NCBI GenBank assembly: GCA_942491485.1
Contig: CALOAX010000013.1
Coordinates: 248,001 to 312,000 of the forward strand
Length of the DNA stretch: 64,000 nt
From: Desulfoluna sp942491485
Lineage (GTDB): Bacteria > Desulfobacterota > Desulfobacteria > Desulfobacterales > Desulfolunaceae
Direction: 5' to 3'
Shown: piece by piece, positions 42,739 through 51,833 of the stretch
Layout of the letters: the number at the start of each line of letters is the position of its first letter
Position numbering within the stretch: position 1 is the first letter of the stretch
The notes under the pieces: generated by a model
The model's input: only the letters and a program-made list of their open reading frames with translations
Told to the model about the DNA's origin: nothing
Databases searched by the model: none
Made by a program: the position numbers and the translations under genes

Positions 42739-44115
42739 CTAGCGTGCGTGATGCTTTCTGTATTCGTTGATGTCACGGTCCCAGCCACCTTCTACTTCGT
42801 CTTCTTTCCAGAAGATGTAGGGGTTGGTACGCGGGTGATCGACGTGTACGGGCAGGGGCTCCTGGCCGATCTTCTCGAGGAATTTCTGGAGACCCTGACG
42901 GATCATCAGCTCGCCGAGACGCTCACGGTTTTTGCCTTCTTCCATCCAGTAATCCCAAACAGCCTCGATCACTTCGGTGAGGGCTTCGTACTTCTCTTCG
43001 AGGTACTCCATCCACTCTTCTTCAGTGTCGAAATCAGCAAGCTGCTTGTTCATGGTCTGGTCAATCTCGAGGAAGGGAACCACGAGGGTACCCATCTGAG
43101 CGCCGTCCACGATGGGGGCCTTGGCACCGGCGAGCATGGAAACACCACGCTGCTTGCCGATTTTGAGGGCCTTGGGCATAACGTTGATGCAGTGCATGCA
43201 ACGGGTACACTCTTTGTCGTAGATCTTGAGCTCGCCGTCTACATAAGCCATGCAGTCGGTGGGGCAAAGGTCAACAACTTCAGCCTGGATGTCGAAGGCA
43301 CCCCAGTCACGACCGCTGTGTGCACCGGCGTTGGCGGGGTTGGTTCCGTCAACGTACTTGGCAACTTCAGCCTGGTCCACCTGAATCTGGTCTTTCCAGG
43401 TTCCGATGAAGGAGAGGTCGGAACGGGCCATAGAGGCCACGCAACCGTTGGGGCAACCGTCAAACTTGAACTTGAACTTGTAGGGGAAAGCGGGACGGTG
43501 CAGTTCGTCCTGGTACATCATGGTCAGGAAGTAGCAGAGCTCCTGAGTGTCGTAGCAGGCGTACTCACAACGGGACTGACCGATACAGTCAGCGGGGGTT
43601 CGCAGGTTGGACCCGGAACCGCCGAGGTCCTGATCCATATCATGGGTCAGGGTGTAGAAGATCTCTTCCAGCTGCGGAGTGGTGGTACCGAGAAGAACGA
43701 TGTCACCGGTAGAGCCGTGCATGTTGGTGAGACCGGAACCACGAAGCTGCCAGAGGTCCATGAGCTGACGCAGAAACTCAGTGGTGTAGTACTTCGCACC
43801 GGGCTGAGCCACACGAACGGTGTGGAAAGATGAACAGCCGGGGAAGTCTTTGGGCTTGTCGCTGTAACGACCGATGATGCCACCGCCGTAACCGAAAACA
43901 CCGACGATACCGCCATGCTTCCAGTGAGTGGTTCCATCTTTGAAAGAGAGCTCCAGAAGACCGAGAAGATCGTCGCAAGCATCCGCAGGAATCTGGAAGT
44001 CGATTCCTTTTTCGTTCTTTGCCCTGACTTCAGCTTCCTGCTTGATGTCGGACACAAAGCTTGGCCACGGCCCGGATTCCAGCTCGTCCAACAAAGGGGT
44101 TTCATGCTTTGCCAT
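42739..44115 (-). CDS. dsrA: Dissimilatory sulfite reductase alpha subunit
   Basis: A 458-residue DsrA. Sirohaem-[4Fe-4S] ligands are Cys177 and Cys183 (CIGQSRC) and Cys221 and Cys225 (CPNGC). The inserted ferredoxin domain has CPTDC and CTRCMHC with a shortened fourth motif (INVMP). The start has GGAGG at the right distance. It heads the dsrA-dsrB-dsrD-dsrN unit and is preceded by about 600 AT-rich non-coding bases. Confidence 0.98.
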   Translation of the reverse strand: MAKHETPLLDELESGPWPSFVSDIKQEAEVRAKNEKGIDFQIPADACDDLLGLLELSFKDGTTHWKHGGIVGVFGYGGGIIGRYSDKPKDFPGCSSFHTVRVAQPGAKYYTTEFLRQLMDLWQLRGSGLTNMHGSTGDIVLLGTTTPQLEEIFYTLTHDMDQDLGGSGSNLRTPADCIGQSRCEYACYDTQELCYFLTMMYQDELHRPAFPYKFKFKFDGCPNGCVASMARSDLSFIGTWKDQIQVDQAEVAKYVDGTNPANAGAHSGRDWGAFDIQAEVVDLCPTDCMAYVDGELKIYDKECTRCMHCINVMPKALKIGKQRGVSMLAGAKAPIVDGAQMGTLVVPFLEIDQTMNKQLADFDTEEEWMEYLEEKYEALTEVIEAVWDYWMEEGKNRERLGELMIRQGLQKFLEKIGQEPLPVHVDHPRTNPYIFWKEDEVEGGWDRDINEYRKHHAR

Positions 44116-44715
44116 TGGCTTACCTCCATTGAATAAATAATTTTAACTCAACAAGACAAAATCAAATTCTTATCAACCTGAATCTGGCTGCCAAGTCACT
44201 CAAACCTTAAACCACATAAAATAACAGCCAAAACAAATGTCCCAGCTGCTATTGTCTATGCAATTTCTATCGGAAAAATTACAATGACCCTATTATCAAA
44301 CTCCATGGTATAAAGTTATTGCCTTTTCTTGTCAATGAAAAAGCTTTTTCCCGTGGTTATTAAGGCTTTACATTCCATGAAGCTCTCGATCGCATCCCTT
44401 TTCAACAATCAATATTTGATATGACCGTTACCCTGTTAACATGTTGGGAATTATTGATATCCAACATGTGATCACAAAATCGATTTAAAAACGAAAGAAG
44501 CCTGCGGATAACATGTTTCACCTCTGCTTCTCCCGCCTCTGCATGAAAGATATAGGTCATACAAAAATTTCCGATCCAAATATATGCTGTTGATTATAAA
44601 TTATATTTTTTTTGTTTCTGATTCAAAAAAATGGACCATTCATGATATCGAGAGTCGAAATATGACTAGCTTTATTCAATTTTAATGAACAAATGAATCA
44701 GAAAAATTTTACCTT
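44116..44715. other. Long AT-rich leader region of the dsr operon
   Basis: No open frame of note in 600 bases, much of it AT-rich (44200-44700). It must hold the dsrA promoter and possibly a long leader. By eye I found no unambiguous -35/-10 pair or conserved riboswitch. It lacks the repeats that fill most other gaps. Confidence 0.5.
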
Positions 44716-45834
44716 CTAATTCTCATTTCGACCCTTAATCACGCGATAAAAACCTGTCACATGTACCGCAAGGTGCTCTTTGAGCACCCCCATCTCCGAT
44801 GCACGGGGGTTGAATGACGACATCAACGCAAGGGCTGTCTCCTGAAAATCATCAATGGTGTGTGCGGCCAGGTACTTCTCTACCCACACACCAAACGGCC
44901 CCTCCAGACCGCCGACATCATTTTGATCGGCCAACCCGTCAAAGAACCCGTCAACGGTCGCAGCGACCCCATGATCCCCCACCCAGGCCACCTCCCCGAT
45001 GCCGTCATAGCGATCCAGTCGGTTTCGAATGGAGAGCATCATCAGAAAATAGAGGGCCCCCTCCAGCAGGTCTTCAGCCTCCACCTCTTCCACATTGACC
45101 ATGGGGGTGTACTGCCGCACCGTAATGAGCTTCACCTCCGGCAGCTTCGATTCGATGTTGACCACAAAATCTCCGGCAGCATGATGCCAGGGCTGCACCA
45201 ACTCAAAGGTGAGGGGGTTGTAAAGGCGGGTCAGAATTTCAGCAGCCTGCCGGTAGATAGAGGTTTCCACCCCCTTTGAAACAAGGTGGTGATCCTGGCC
45301 TGCCCACACCACCACCTGATTCCCATCAGTCCCCATCGTCTGATGAAACTCATGGAACCCTTCAAACCACTCCCCAAAAAAGAGAACCACGTTGTGGCCG
45401 TCCACCATCACGCTTTCCAGGGACTGCACCCGGGGAAGGGCCTCGCTTTTTTTTGCCAGTTTTCCGAGAAGGGCAAACTCCCGATCGGCACACGCCCCTC
45501 CTTCGGGGGTCACCGCCAGGTTGATCACAAACGGGTGCGCTCCGGCACTGGTGTGAAGTGTCATGCAGGCCGGATGGTAAAAGTGCCCATGCTTCAGGAT
45601 CGCCACATGGATAGAGAGCAACTCAGGCGGGTTCTCAGCGTAAAGGGTGTGCATCAACCCTGTCACCACCTGGCCACCGTCCTTTTCAAGAACAGACTCA
45701 ACAGCACGGACATAGTGCCCGTAACAGAGCCCCGCCTCGTCATAATCCCTGTCTGCAGGAAGGGGGGTCTCTAATACATCTTGATCAATCGTTCCGCCAC
45801 CGCTATGGCCCGGGAGGCTCCAGGTAATATTCAT
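44716..45834 (-). CDS. Unrecognised protein upstream of dsrA
   Basis: A 372-residue soluble protein without signal peptide or membrane segment. Visible landmarks are an N-terminal SLPGHSGGGT, a middle LVQPWHHAAGDFVVNIESKL that loosely recalls the HxxxxD loop of aminoglycoside-phosphotransferase-like enzymes, and a long acidic C-terminal half. I would not assign it on that basis. It points the same way as dsrA but is separated by 600 bases, so it probably has its own transcript. Confidence 0.7.
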   Translation of the reverse strand: MNITWSLPGHSGGGTIDQDVLETPLPADRDYDEAGLCYGHYVRAVESVLEKDGGQVVTGLMHTLYAENPPELLSIHVAILKHGHFYHPACMTLHTSAGAHPFVINLAVTPEGGACADREFALLGKLAKKSEALPRVQSLESVMVDGHNVVLFFGEWFEGFHEFHQTMGTDGNQVVVWAGQDHHLVSKGVETSIYRQAAEILTRLYNPLTFELVQPWHHAAGDFVVNIESKLPEVKLITVRQYTPMVNVEEVEAEDLLEGALYFLMMLSIRNRLDRYDGIGEVAWVGDHGVAATVDGFFDGLADQNDVGGLEGPFGVWVEKYLAAHTIDDFQETALALMSSFNPRASEMGVLKEHLAVHVTGFYRVIKGRNEN

Positions 45835-45858
45835 GGTCTGTCTCTTTCAGTTAATAAA

Positions 45859-45901
45859 GCCTCCGGCAGGCTTGCCGGGGGCCAAACGTTTAACAAGTTT
45901 G
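45859..45901. repeat. Repeat family member R25 (partial K module)
   Basis: GCCTCCGGCAGGCTTGCCGG, then CAAACGTTTAACAAGTTTGG; a diverged K half. Confidence 0.65.
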
Positions 45902-45929
45902 GTATAAAATTTGTAACTATCCAGCTTGT

Positions 45930-46106
45930 GCCTCCGGCGGCCCTGCCGGGGGCTAACCTTTTAATAAGTTCAACAAACAGGTCTTAGAGCCCCCCCCAAA
46001 AAAAAATCATTTCCGCACCAAAGGCGGATGTGGTTTGACCCAAGAAATGAGGGGCAAAGCGCATCCGCAACCCGCTTTCAAAGTGGCACACCTTGCCGCC
46101 GGAGGC
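45930..46106. repeat. Full-length repeat family member R26 (177 bp, inverted)
   Basis: Perfect 11-bp ends. K side first, then H2 with arms GCGGATG (46025-46031) and CATCCGC (46063-46069), the apex slightly changed (CCCAAGAAATGAGGG), then an H1 with one unpaired position. Same orientation as R9. Confidence 0.88.
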
Positions 46107-46133
46107 ATAGCAAACCGGCTCAAAAGCGCTCAA

Positions 46134-46168
46134 AAAAAAAGCCCCCTGCAGTGTCTGCAGGGGGCTTA
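46134..46168 (-). terminator. Terminator of the TPR gene
   Basis: On the minus strand: AGCCCCCTGCAG, loop, CTGCAGGGGGCT and nine T. It lies 15 bases after the TPR stop. Confidence 0.92.
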
Positions 46169-46182
46169 TACGTTTCGGGAAC

Positions 46183-46806
46183 TTATGCCCTGTGAGGCTC
46201 CACCTCTTTTAAAAGCGCTTCCGGAACCTCGTAACCCATGGCCTGGGCTTTATCAAAATGCTCAATGGCTTTTGCGTACTCTTCCTTCTCCAGGTAGGCG
46301 ATCCCCAGGTTGTTGTGGGGAATGGGGAAATCGGGCTGAACCTCAAGGGCTTTCAGGCTTGTCTTGATGCTCTCATCCACCAACCCTTTCATAAGGTACG
46401 CGTTGGCAAGTGTGGTGTACGCCTGGACAAACTTGGAGTTATGAACAATGGCCTTCTGCAGGTTTTTAATGGCCACATCCACGTTGCCCCGCTGCAATTC
46501 AATAAAGCCGATGTTGCCGTAACCAACGGCGAAACCAGCCCGGGACTTGGTGGCCAACTCGTTGTAGTAGAGACACCCTTCCACATCTTCACGCTGCAGG
46601 GCGATGCTGCCAAGCATCACATACCCTTCGGCCAGTGTGGGGCTGGATCCCACCGCGTCATTGAGACAGGCTTCCGCCTCGTCATATTTTTTCAACCCCA
46701 TCAGGGCCACAGCCAAGTTGTAGTGGCTGTTACCGCAGTCGGGATTTCCGGCAATGGCTTCCCTAAGCTGTGCAATATGTTCTTGCGCGTTCTTCGGCTT
46801 TTGCAT
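46183..46806 (-). CDS. Tetratricopeptide repeat protein
   Basis: A 207-residue soluble protein made of about five TPR units from residue 5 to 195: for example NSHYNLAVALMGLKKYDEAE, AEGYVMLGSIALQREDVEGC, VGYGNIGFIELQRGNVDVAI, AYTTLANAYLMKGLVDESIK and PHNNLGIAYLEKEEYAKAIE. It is a scaffold for protein contacts; the partner is unknown. The start at 46806 follows AGAGGG; an upstream ATG at 46866 lacks a site. It is a single-gene unit with its own terminator. Confidence 0.85.
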   Translation of the reverse strand: MQKPKNAQEHIAQLREAIAGNPDCGNSHYNLAVALMGLKKYDEAEACLNDAVGSSPTLAEGYVMLGSIALQREDVEGCLYYNELATKSRAGFAVGYGNIGFIELQRGNVDVAIKNLQKAIVHNSKFVQAYTTLANAYLMKGLVDESIKTSLKALEVQPDFPIPHNNLGIAYLEKEEYAKAIEHFDKAQAMGYEVPEALLKEVEPHRA

Positions 46807-47107
46807 GATCCCTCTTCGTTGGTACCCAAGACAATCCAAAGATAAAGTCCGGTATGGGGAACTCATCTTCCGATCGTCAGGTATTTTTTTTATGTCACTG
46901 CCTGAAAAAGGAACACCGTCCCTAATATATAAGGAACGCGACTCCTTTTGGTTTCCTTTTTTTTAATAAATTCACAAACTATACTGCCGCCCCATTGTTG
47001 TCAAATCAAATCGGAACCCCCTTTGGTTTTCACGCAAAAGGGGTTCCGGCCGGCATCCCAAAGCAACCAAACCTGTTAGGGCCCCTCAGGCCAACGTGCC
47101 TTTGGTA

Positions 47108-47135
47108 TTGACACACCCGTGTTTTTTTTTATATT
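47108..47135 (+). promoter_or_regulatory. Sigma-70-type promoter of the dapA-like gene
   Basis: TTGACA (47108-47113), 16-base spacer with a T run, TATATT (47130-47135). It would give a leader of about 57 bases. A 35-base hairpin (GGAACCCC ... GGGGTTCC, 47013-47047) lies further upstream. Confidence 0.7.
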
Positions 47136-47198
47136 TTTCCAAGGTTTGTACCAAAAAAAACTCCTTACAGTCACATTTGCGAAGCCAGAGGTAAGACA

Positions 47199-48236
47199 AT
47201 GAAAAAAGGCTGCTACACAGCACTGGTCACCCCGTTTAGAAATGATCTCGTGGACTACGAGGGCCTGGACAAACTGTGCCGTTTTCAAATTGAAAACAAC
47301 GTCACAGGAATCCTGGCTGTCGGAACCACCGGCGAAAGCCCCACCCTCGCCTGGGACGAACACAACAGCCTCATCGAGAATATTTCCAAACAGACCAAGG
47401 GTAAATGCTTCTGCATCGCGGGCACCGGGAGCAACAACACAAACGAAGCACTCTCCGCCACACGACATGCCGTCGAAGCCGGCGTGGATGCAGTGCTCCT
47501 CGTGGACCCTTACTACAATGGCCCAAGCTCCCTTGAAATCCGAAAAGAGTACATCGCCCCTGTGGCCAAGACCTTTCCGGAGATCACGGTGATCCCCTAC
47601 ATCATTCCCGGTCGCACCGGCACCCAGATGCTTCCCGAAGACATCGCCCTGTTAAAACAGGAGTGCCCCAACGTCACAGCCGTAAAAGAGGCCACCGGAA
47701 ACATCGACAACATGAAGCGCACCCGCGAAGTCTGCGGTCCGGATTTCGACATCTTCTCTGGGGACGACGCCCTTCTGGTGAACATGATGACCGATGCGGA
47801 CATCGCTGCCTCGGGGGTCATCTCCGTGGCGTCCAACATCGTTCCCGGCCCCACCACACGACTTGTGGAGCTGGTTGCCGAAGGAAAAATGGAGGAGGCC
47901 GAGACCCTGCACTCTGCGCTGAAACCGCTTTTCAAACTCACCAGCGTGGTCACCATGGAAGAGACGCCCTTTGGTGAGGTGAAGTGCATTGCACGAAACC
48001 CCCTGGCCGTCAAAACAGCCATGCAGATCTTGGGGATGCCCGCCGGCAACTGCCGCAAGCCCCTGGGTAAGATGACCCGCAAGGGTGTTGCCGTGGTGGT
48101 GGCTTATCTCACCGAGGTGATGGCCAACAACCCCGAGCTGTTGGCTCCGGTTGAAGCGTTCTTCGGCGTGGACATCAACGCCCGCCTCAAGGATGACGCC
48201 CTCATTGAAAGCCTTGTCTACAGCGAAACCTATTAG
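47199..48236 (+). CDS. dapA: 4-hydroxy-tetrahydrodipicolinate synthase (DapA-like), extended
   Basis: A 345-residue TIM-barrel enzyme that condenses pyruvate with aspartate semialdehyde, the first committed step to lysine and diaminopimelate. Active-site residues are present: GTTGESPTL (Thr43, Thr44), Tyr134 in VIPYIIPGRTG with Arg139, and the Schiff-base Lys163 in AVKEATGN. It is about 50 residues longer than the usual 292, because of a longer C-terminal helical region (KLTSVVTMEETPFGEVKCIA and a tail ending VDINARLKDDALIESLVYSE). The nearest alternative is another N-acetylneuraminate-lyase-family aldolase, but the residues favour DapA. AGAGGT precedes the start, and a strong promoter and terminator bracket it. 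Confidence 0.88.
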   Translation: MKKGCYTALVTPFRNDLVDYEGLDKLCRFQIENNVTGILAVGTTGESPTLAWDEHNSLIENISKQTKGKCFCIAGTGSNNTNEALSATRHAVEAGVDAVLLVDPYYNGPSSLEIRKEYIAPVAKTFPEITVIPYIIPGRTGTQMLPEDIALLKQECPNVTAVKEATGNIDNMKRTREVCGPDFDIFSGDDALLVNMMTDADIAASGVISVASNIVPGPTTRLVELVAEGKMEEAETLHSALKPLFKLTSVVTMEETPFGEVKCIARNPLAVKTAMQILGMPAGNCRKPLGKMTRKGVAVVVAYLTEVMANNPELLAPVEAFFGVDINARLKDDALIESLVYSETY

Positions 48237-48267
48237 ATCGTCTGACCAGGCACAATGAACGAACAAA

Positions 48268-48304
48268 AAAAGGCCGGCCCAATATAGGGGCCGGCCTTTT
48301 TTAT
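48268..48304 (+). terminator. Rho-independent terminator after dapA
   Basis: AAAGGCCGGCCC-aatata-GGGGCCGGCCTTTTTT. Confidence 0.93.
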
Positions 48305-48342
48305 TAACAATTGAGACCTACGGGCCTTTTTTCACCCGAAAG

Positions 48343-48351
48343 TTATGAACA
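48343..48351. promoter_or_regulatory. DnaA-box-like motif
   Basis: TTATGAACA within CACCCGAAAGTTATGAACAA, the shared core. An AACGGTCA ... TGACCGTT stem follows at 48365-48405. It lies between convergent genes, so it is unlikely to be a promoter element. Confidence 0.35.
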
Positions 48352-48409
48352 ATTGGCTTTTTTCAACGGTCAAAAACACACCTTTCAGCTATTTCTGACC
48401 GTTCAACAC

Positions 48410-49198
48410 TCAACTCTTTGGCTTAAAGAGCTTGTTTTCATCTTCCTTTAAAAAGAAAACATCCCGCAACCAGAGAAAACCGAATTCAAGCAGGGCCAAT
48501 TCATCGGTCTTCATCTTCTCCAACCGCGCCTCGTCCACATCGAATTTGGTGAGGAAGGGACTCTCAAAGACAAACCGCTTGAAGGCGTCCATGTTGTAAC
48601 AGGCCATAAAGAACATCTCTTTGGCCTTGGGTGTCCACTGAACATTGGGAGGAAAGCTGCGCTTTCGAACAATCAGGTCTGTCCATCCGGCGTTGATCTC
48701 ATCGTGGATGTCCACACCCTGATCCGCTCTCCAGGACTCTACGGTCCACTCTTTCTTCTCTTCAAATCCCTTGCAGTGAGGCTCGTTGACAAAGAAGAAG
48801 AAATCCTTGTCATCATCCCCCCCCTCTTCCCCATGGCTCAGGTTGCCGACCCCCAGGGGGTAGTAGCGACACGTGGTGGGGCGGTCGTCATACACGAGGC
48901 ACCCTTCATCCCGCACAAAGGGGCAAGAACGGATCTCATCATCCAGAAGCTTGAGGGTCACCACCGGAAGATCTGTTTTTTCAAAAAGGTGGGGCTCGGT
49001 GTAGATAGCCAGGAACTCTTCGGAAGAGAGCTCAAGCTTTTTTTTCAGGCGAATGATGTCGTAGGGCGTCAGAATGATATCAATACCCCGGCAGCATTTG
49101 GTGAAACAGCTGACATCCTTATGGCATTCAAACTGAAAACCGGTGTTGCGTCCCATACGAATCGGTACGATGTCTGCCTTGTTTTCGGATTCACTCAT
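48410..49198 (-). CDS. YkgJ-family cysteine cluster protein
   Basis: A 262-residue cytoplasmic protein with the YkgJ/CxxCxxCC-type cysteine pattern that binds zinc or an Fe-S cluster: FECHKDVSCFTKCCRGIDI near residue 25, then CPFVRDEGCLVYDDRP and TCRYYPLG near 95-115. The rest is helical. No reaction is known for the family. The start has GAGGAG upstream. It converges with dapA and is divergent from galU. Confidence 0.85.
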   Translation of the reverse strand: MSESENKADIVPIRMGRNTGFQFECHKDVSCFTKCCRGIDIILTPYDIIRLKKKLELSSEEFLAIYTEPHLFEKTDLPVVTLKLLDDEIRSCPFVRDEGCLVYDDRPTTCRYYPLGVGNLSHGEEGGDDDKDFFFFVNEPHCKGFEEKKEWTVESWRADQGVDIHDEINAGWTDLIVRKRSFPPNVQWTPKAKEMFFMACYNMDAFKRFVFESPFLTKFDVDEARLEKMKTDELALLEFGFLWLRDVFFLKEDENKLFKPKS

Positions 49199-49269
49199 GT
49201 CGGTCTCTCCTCAATCCTTCTATGGTTAAACACATCCCAACTGTGTTTGTATTCTCAACCAAGATGCGT

Positions 49270-49354
49270 TCGTAAAAAGTCGTCTTGTGAAACCACCCCG
49301 CACCACCGCAACCCTTTGGCGGTGTGCCCGCATGGCGTGTTTCCCTTTTTACGA
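49270..49354. repeat. Large imperfect hairpin upstream of galU
   Basis: TCGTAAAAAG (49270-49279) pairs with CTTTTTACGA (49345-49354); inside are GAAAC/GTTTC and CACC-CCGC with GGCGG-GTG. Its plan, an outer CGTAAAAAG stem with inner GC stems, differs from the box-bounded family. It may be a solo miniature element. Confidence 0.5.
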
Positions 49355-49532
49355 GCCCATTAAAAATGAGTAACATAATAATTTTACTCTGGTTTTACAA
49401 TGAAAATTTACTTGAGCCCCTTGATTTCATACGCAATTCGCCGTATATCACAACAAAAACAGTGGCGCGAGCACACCCACAGATCAGCGCAAGCTGAGAA
49501 CTTTCCACGGAATCAATCAGGACCTGACCTCT

Positions 49533-50411
49533 ATGAAAATAAAAAAAGCTGTGTTTCCCGTCGCCGGCCTCGGCACCCGATTTCTTCCTGCCACCAAAGC
49601 CCTTCCCAAAGAGATGCTCCCTGTTGTGGACAAACCGCTTATTCAATACGCCGTGGAAGAGGCCCTGGCCGCCGGCATAGAACAGATCATCTTTGTCACC
49701 GGAAGGGGCAAAGAGGCTTTGGAAGACCATTTTGACCACTCCCATGAATTGGAATCCATTTTAGAGGGGAGGGGAAAAGAGGAGACGTTAAAGATCATGG
49801 AGGCCCTTGTCCCCGAGACCGGCACCATCGTCTACACACGTCAGAACAAACCGTTGGGGCTGGGTCACGCCATCTGGTGCGCCCGTGATGTCGTGGGGAA
49901 TGAACCCTTTGCCGTCCTTCTCGCCGACGACCTGGTAAAAGCGGACACACCGGTTCTCTCCCAGATGGTGAATGCCTTTGAGGCCACGCAATCCTCAATG
50001 GTTGCCGTCATGGAGGTGGAGCCCAGCCAGACCGACAAATACGGCATTGTGGACGGGGAGAGGGAAGGGGAGAAGATGATACGGATCCGGGGTCTCGTGG
50101 AAAAACCCGAGCCGTCAGCGGCCCCATCGAACCAGGCCATCATCGGACGCTACATCCTTACCCCGGAAATTTTTGAACTGCTTGAAAAGAAAGAGTTCGG
50201 TGCGGGCGGTGAAATTCAGATCACCGATGCCATGGAAAAGCTCCTGGCCACCCAGGAGATCTACGGATACCTCTTTGAGGGCACGCGCTTTGATTGTGGC
50301 GACAAGGCAGGTTTCCAGATGGCCAATATCGCCTATGCCCTGGAGAACCCGGATATCAATGGCCGCCTCATGGCCTACCTCAAGGATCTCTTAAAGGATG
50401 AGGAGAGATAA
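49533..50411 (+). CDS. galU: UTP--glucose-1-phosphate uridylyltransferase
   Basis: A 292-residue nucleotidyltransferase that makes UDP-glucose from UTP and glucose-1-phosphate for envelope polysaccharides. Motifs: FPVAGLGTRFLPATKALPKE (UTP site), MLPVVDKPLIQYAVEEA, VLLADDLV (metal Asp), GLVEKPEP and FDCGDKAGFQMANI. The start has AGGACC upstream. Length and motifs are standard for GalU. Confidence 0.95.
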   Translation: MKIKKAVFPVAGLGTRFLPATKALPKEMLPVVDKPLIQYAVEEALAAGIEQIIFVTGRGKEALEDHFDHSHELESILEGRGKEETLKIMEALVPETGTIVYTRQNKPLGLGHAIWCARDVVGNEPFAVLLADDLVKADTPVLSQMVNAFEATQSSMVAVMEVEPSQTDKYGIVDGEREGEKMIRIRGLVEKPEPSAAPSNQAIIGRYILTPEIFELLEKKEFGAGGEIQITDAMEKLLATQEIYGYLFEGTRFDCGDKAGFQMANIAYALENPDINGRLMAYLKDLLKDEER

Positions 50412-50431
50412 GCTCCCACGATTTCTTCGCG

Positions 50432-51013
50432 TTAATTGACACTGTAATATTTATTAAACCGCTCAACCTTGGCCACATACGCCTGGGTCTCGGCAATGGG
50501 AGGAACCCCGTTGTGGTGTTTCACTTTGGTGGGACCTGCGTTGTACGCCGCCAGGGCCATTTTTGTGTTGCCCTGAAAATCGGTAAGCAGGTGTTTGAGA
50601 TAGGCACAGCCCCCCATGATATTCTCCTGGGGGTCATAGGGGTCTTTGATCTTATAAAAGATGATGTTCACCGGCATCAACTGCATGAGGCCCTTGGCAC
50701 CTTTGGCAGAAAGGGCCCTCGGGTTAAACCCTGATTCGGCATGAATCACCGCCTTGACCAGGGCAAAGGGAACGTTGTACCTCTCTGCCGCCTTTACAAT
50801 CAATGTGTCGTAGGCGGTGGAACTCCAGACCCTTTCCGATGACGCCATTTTGGGTTTCTCTAAGGGGCGGGCGCCCATAATATCTATATGGTGGGCATTG
50901 GGTGAATCGGTGAAGTGGATCTGTCCCGAGGCGTCCTTGTACATGTAGATGTCCGCACTTGCCGGCACCCACACCATCAGAACCAGAAAAATCATCCATC
51001 CCCTTCGTATCAT
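50432..51013 (-). CDS. Lytic transglycosylase (SLT type) with DUF4124-like N-terminus
   Basis: A 193-residue exported enzyme. Signal peptide (WMIFLVLMVWVPASADIYMY), a short DUF4124-like segment (YMYKDASGQIHFTDSP), then a Slt-type domain: FALVKAVIHAESGFNPRALS with the catalytic Glu, AKGAKGLMQLMP and MALAAYNAGPTKV. It cleaves peptidoglycan glycan strands with 1,6-anhydro formation in the periplasm. GGTGGGG lies before the start at 51013. It converges with galU. Confidence 0.92.
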   Translation of the reverse strand: MIRRGWMIFLVLMVWVPASADIYMYKDASGQIHFTDSPNAHHIDIMGARPLEKPKMASSERVWSSTAYDTLIVKAAERYNVPFALVKAVIHAESGFNPRALSAKGAKGLMQLMPVNIIFYKIKDPYDPQENIMGGCAYLKHLLTDFQGNTKMALAAYNAGPTKVKHHNGVPPIAETQAYVAKVERFNKYYSVN

Positions 51014-51103
51014 GAACACCCCACCCATGATGGATTGTTGAAAACTCTGTTGACCACGCCATCATCAACGTCAGAAAGCCACCATAATATCAAATAAAAT
51101 CGA

Positions 51104-51490
51104 TCAAATACCGTGGTTCCAATACCTGCCCCGCTTTTCAACAAGACGCCTTTTAATTACCCCTCTTGTTAAATCGGCATGGGACAGATAGGCCCGGTTT
51201 GTCCTCAGGTACGATGCCGTGAGCTCCTCATACACCGCCTCTCTTTTGGACTCATGAATAAAGTTCCGCTCCAGCAGTTTCTCAAACCGTCCCACCTCTG
51301 AGCCGAGAGCCTTGGTCAATTCTGCAAGGGAGAGCCCAACGGATTCGGCATCCTCCTCCGTTAACATAAACTCTATGGAGACCTGGGCCTTCACCACAAA
51401 GGCATCATCACTTATACGCCGGGAGATGTCTTCAATCGTCAAGGTAAGGCCGTTTTCAAGTTGTATTGATTTTACACAGTTTTCCGTCAT
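51104..51490 (-). CDS. Unrecognised small soluble protein
   Basis: A 128-residue protein. It has a beta-rich N-terminal part (SIQLENGLTLTIEDISRRIS, VVKAQVSIEFMLTEEDAES) and a helical basic C-terminal half (FIHESKREAVYEELTASYLR, GVIKRRLVEKRGRYWNHG). GGAG seven bases upstream supports the start at 51490. It is 90 bases upstream of the transglycosylase gene on the same strand and may share its transcript. I do not recognise the family. The 340 bases between it and the divergent RdgC-like gene show no further gene. Confidence 0.7.
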   Translation of the reverse strand: MTENCVKSIQLENGLTLTIEDISRRISDDAFVVKAQVSIEFMLTEEDAESVGLSLAELTKALGSEVGRFEKLLERNFIHESKREAVYEELTASYLRTNRAYLSHADLTRGVIKRRLVEKRGRYWNHGI

Positions 51491-51833
51491 CTTTAAACTC
51501 CATTTTAAGCACAAAGCACCCGGCCACACCGTACCGGCCCGGTTAACGAACAACAGGAAGCCCCGATCCCCATGTCCCGGGCGGTATGGTGGCAAACAAA
51601 TCATCAACGCAAGAGATATAGAGGGCTAAACACAAAAAAATCAACAGAAAATTGGCTTGTTTGCCCCCTTTATTCACGGTATAAATCTTTCGTCAGACCG
51701 ACCGGAGAATGACCCTTCGGTCCCACACCCGTCACAAACCCGGCGCTCACAGCATTGCCAGTAAAAAAACCATTGCAAGGCGAGCCATGCCGGTTTTCCA
51801 ACAAAACCAACCGACACCACGAAGGATGATTAT

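Noticed and set aside
47013..47047. Lysine riboswitch or attenuator upstream of dapA
   Set aside because: Only one simple hairpin is seen, upstream of the -35 element. The multi-helix lysine riboswitch core is not present.
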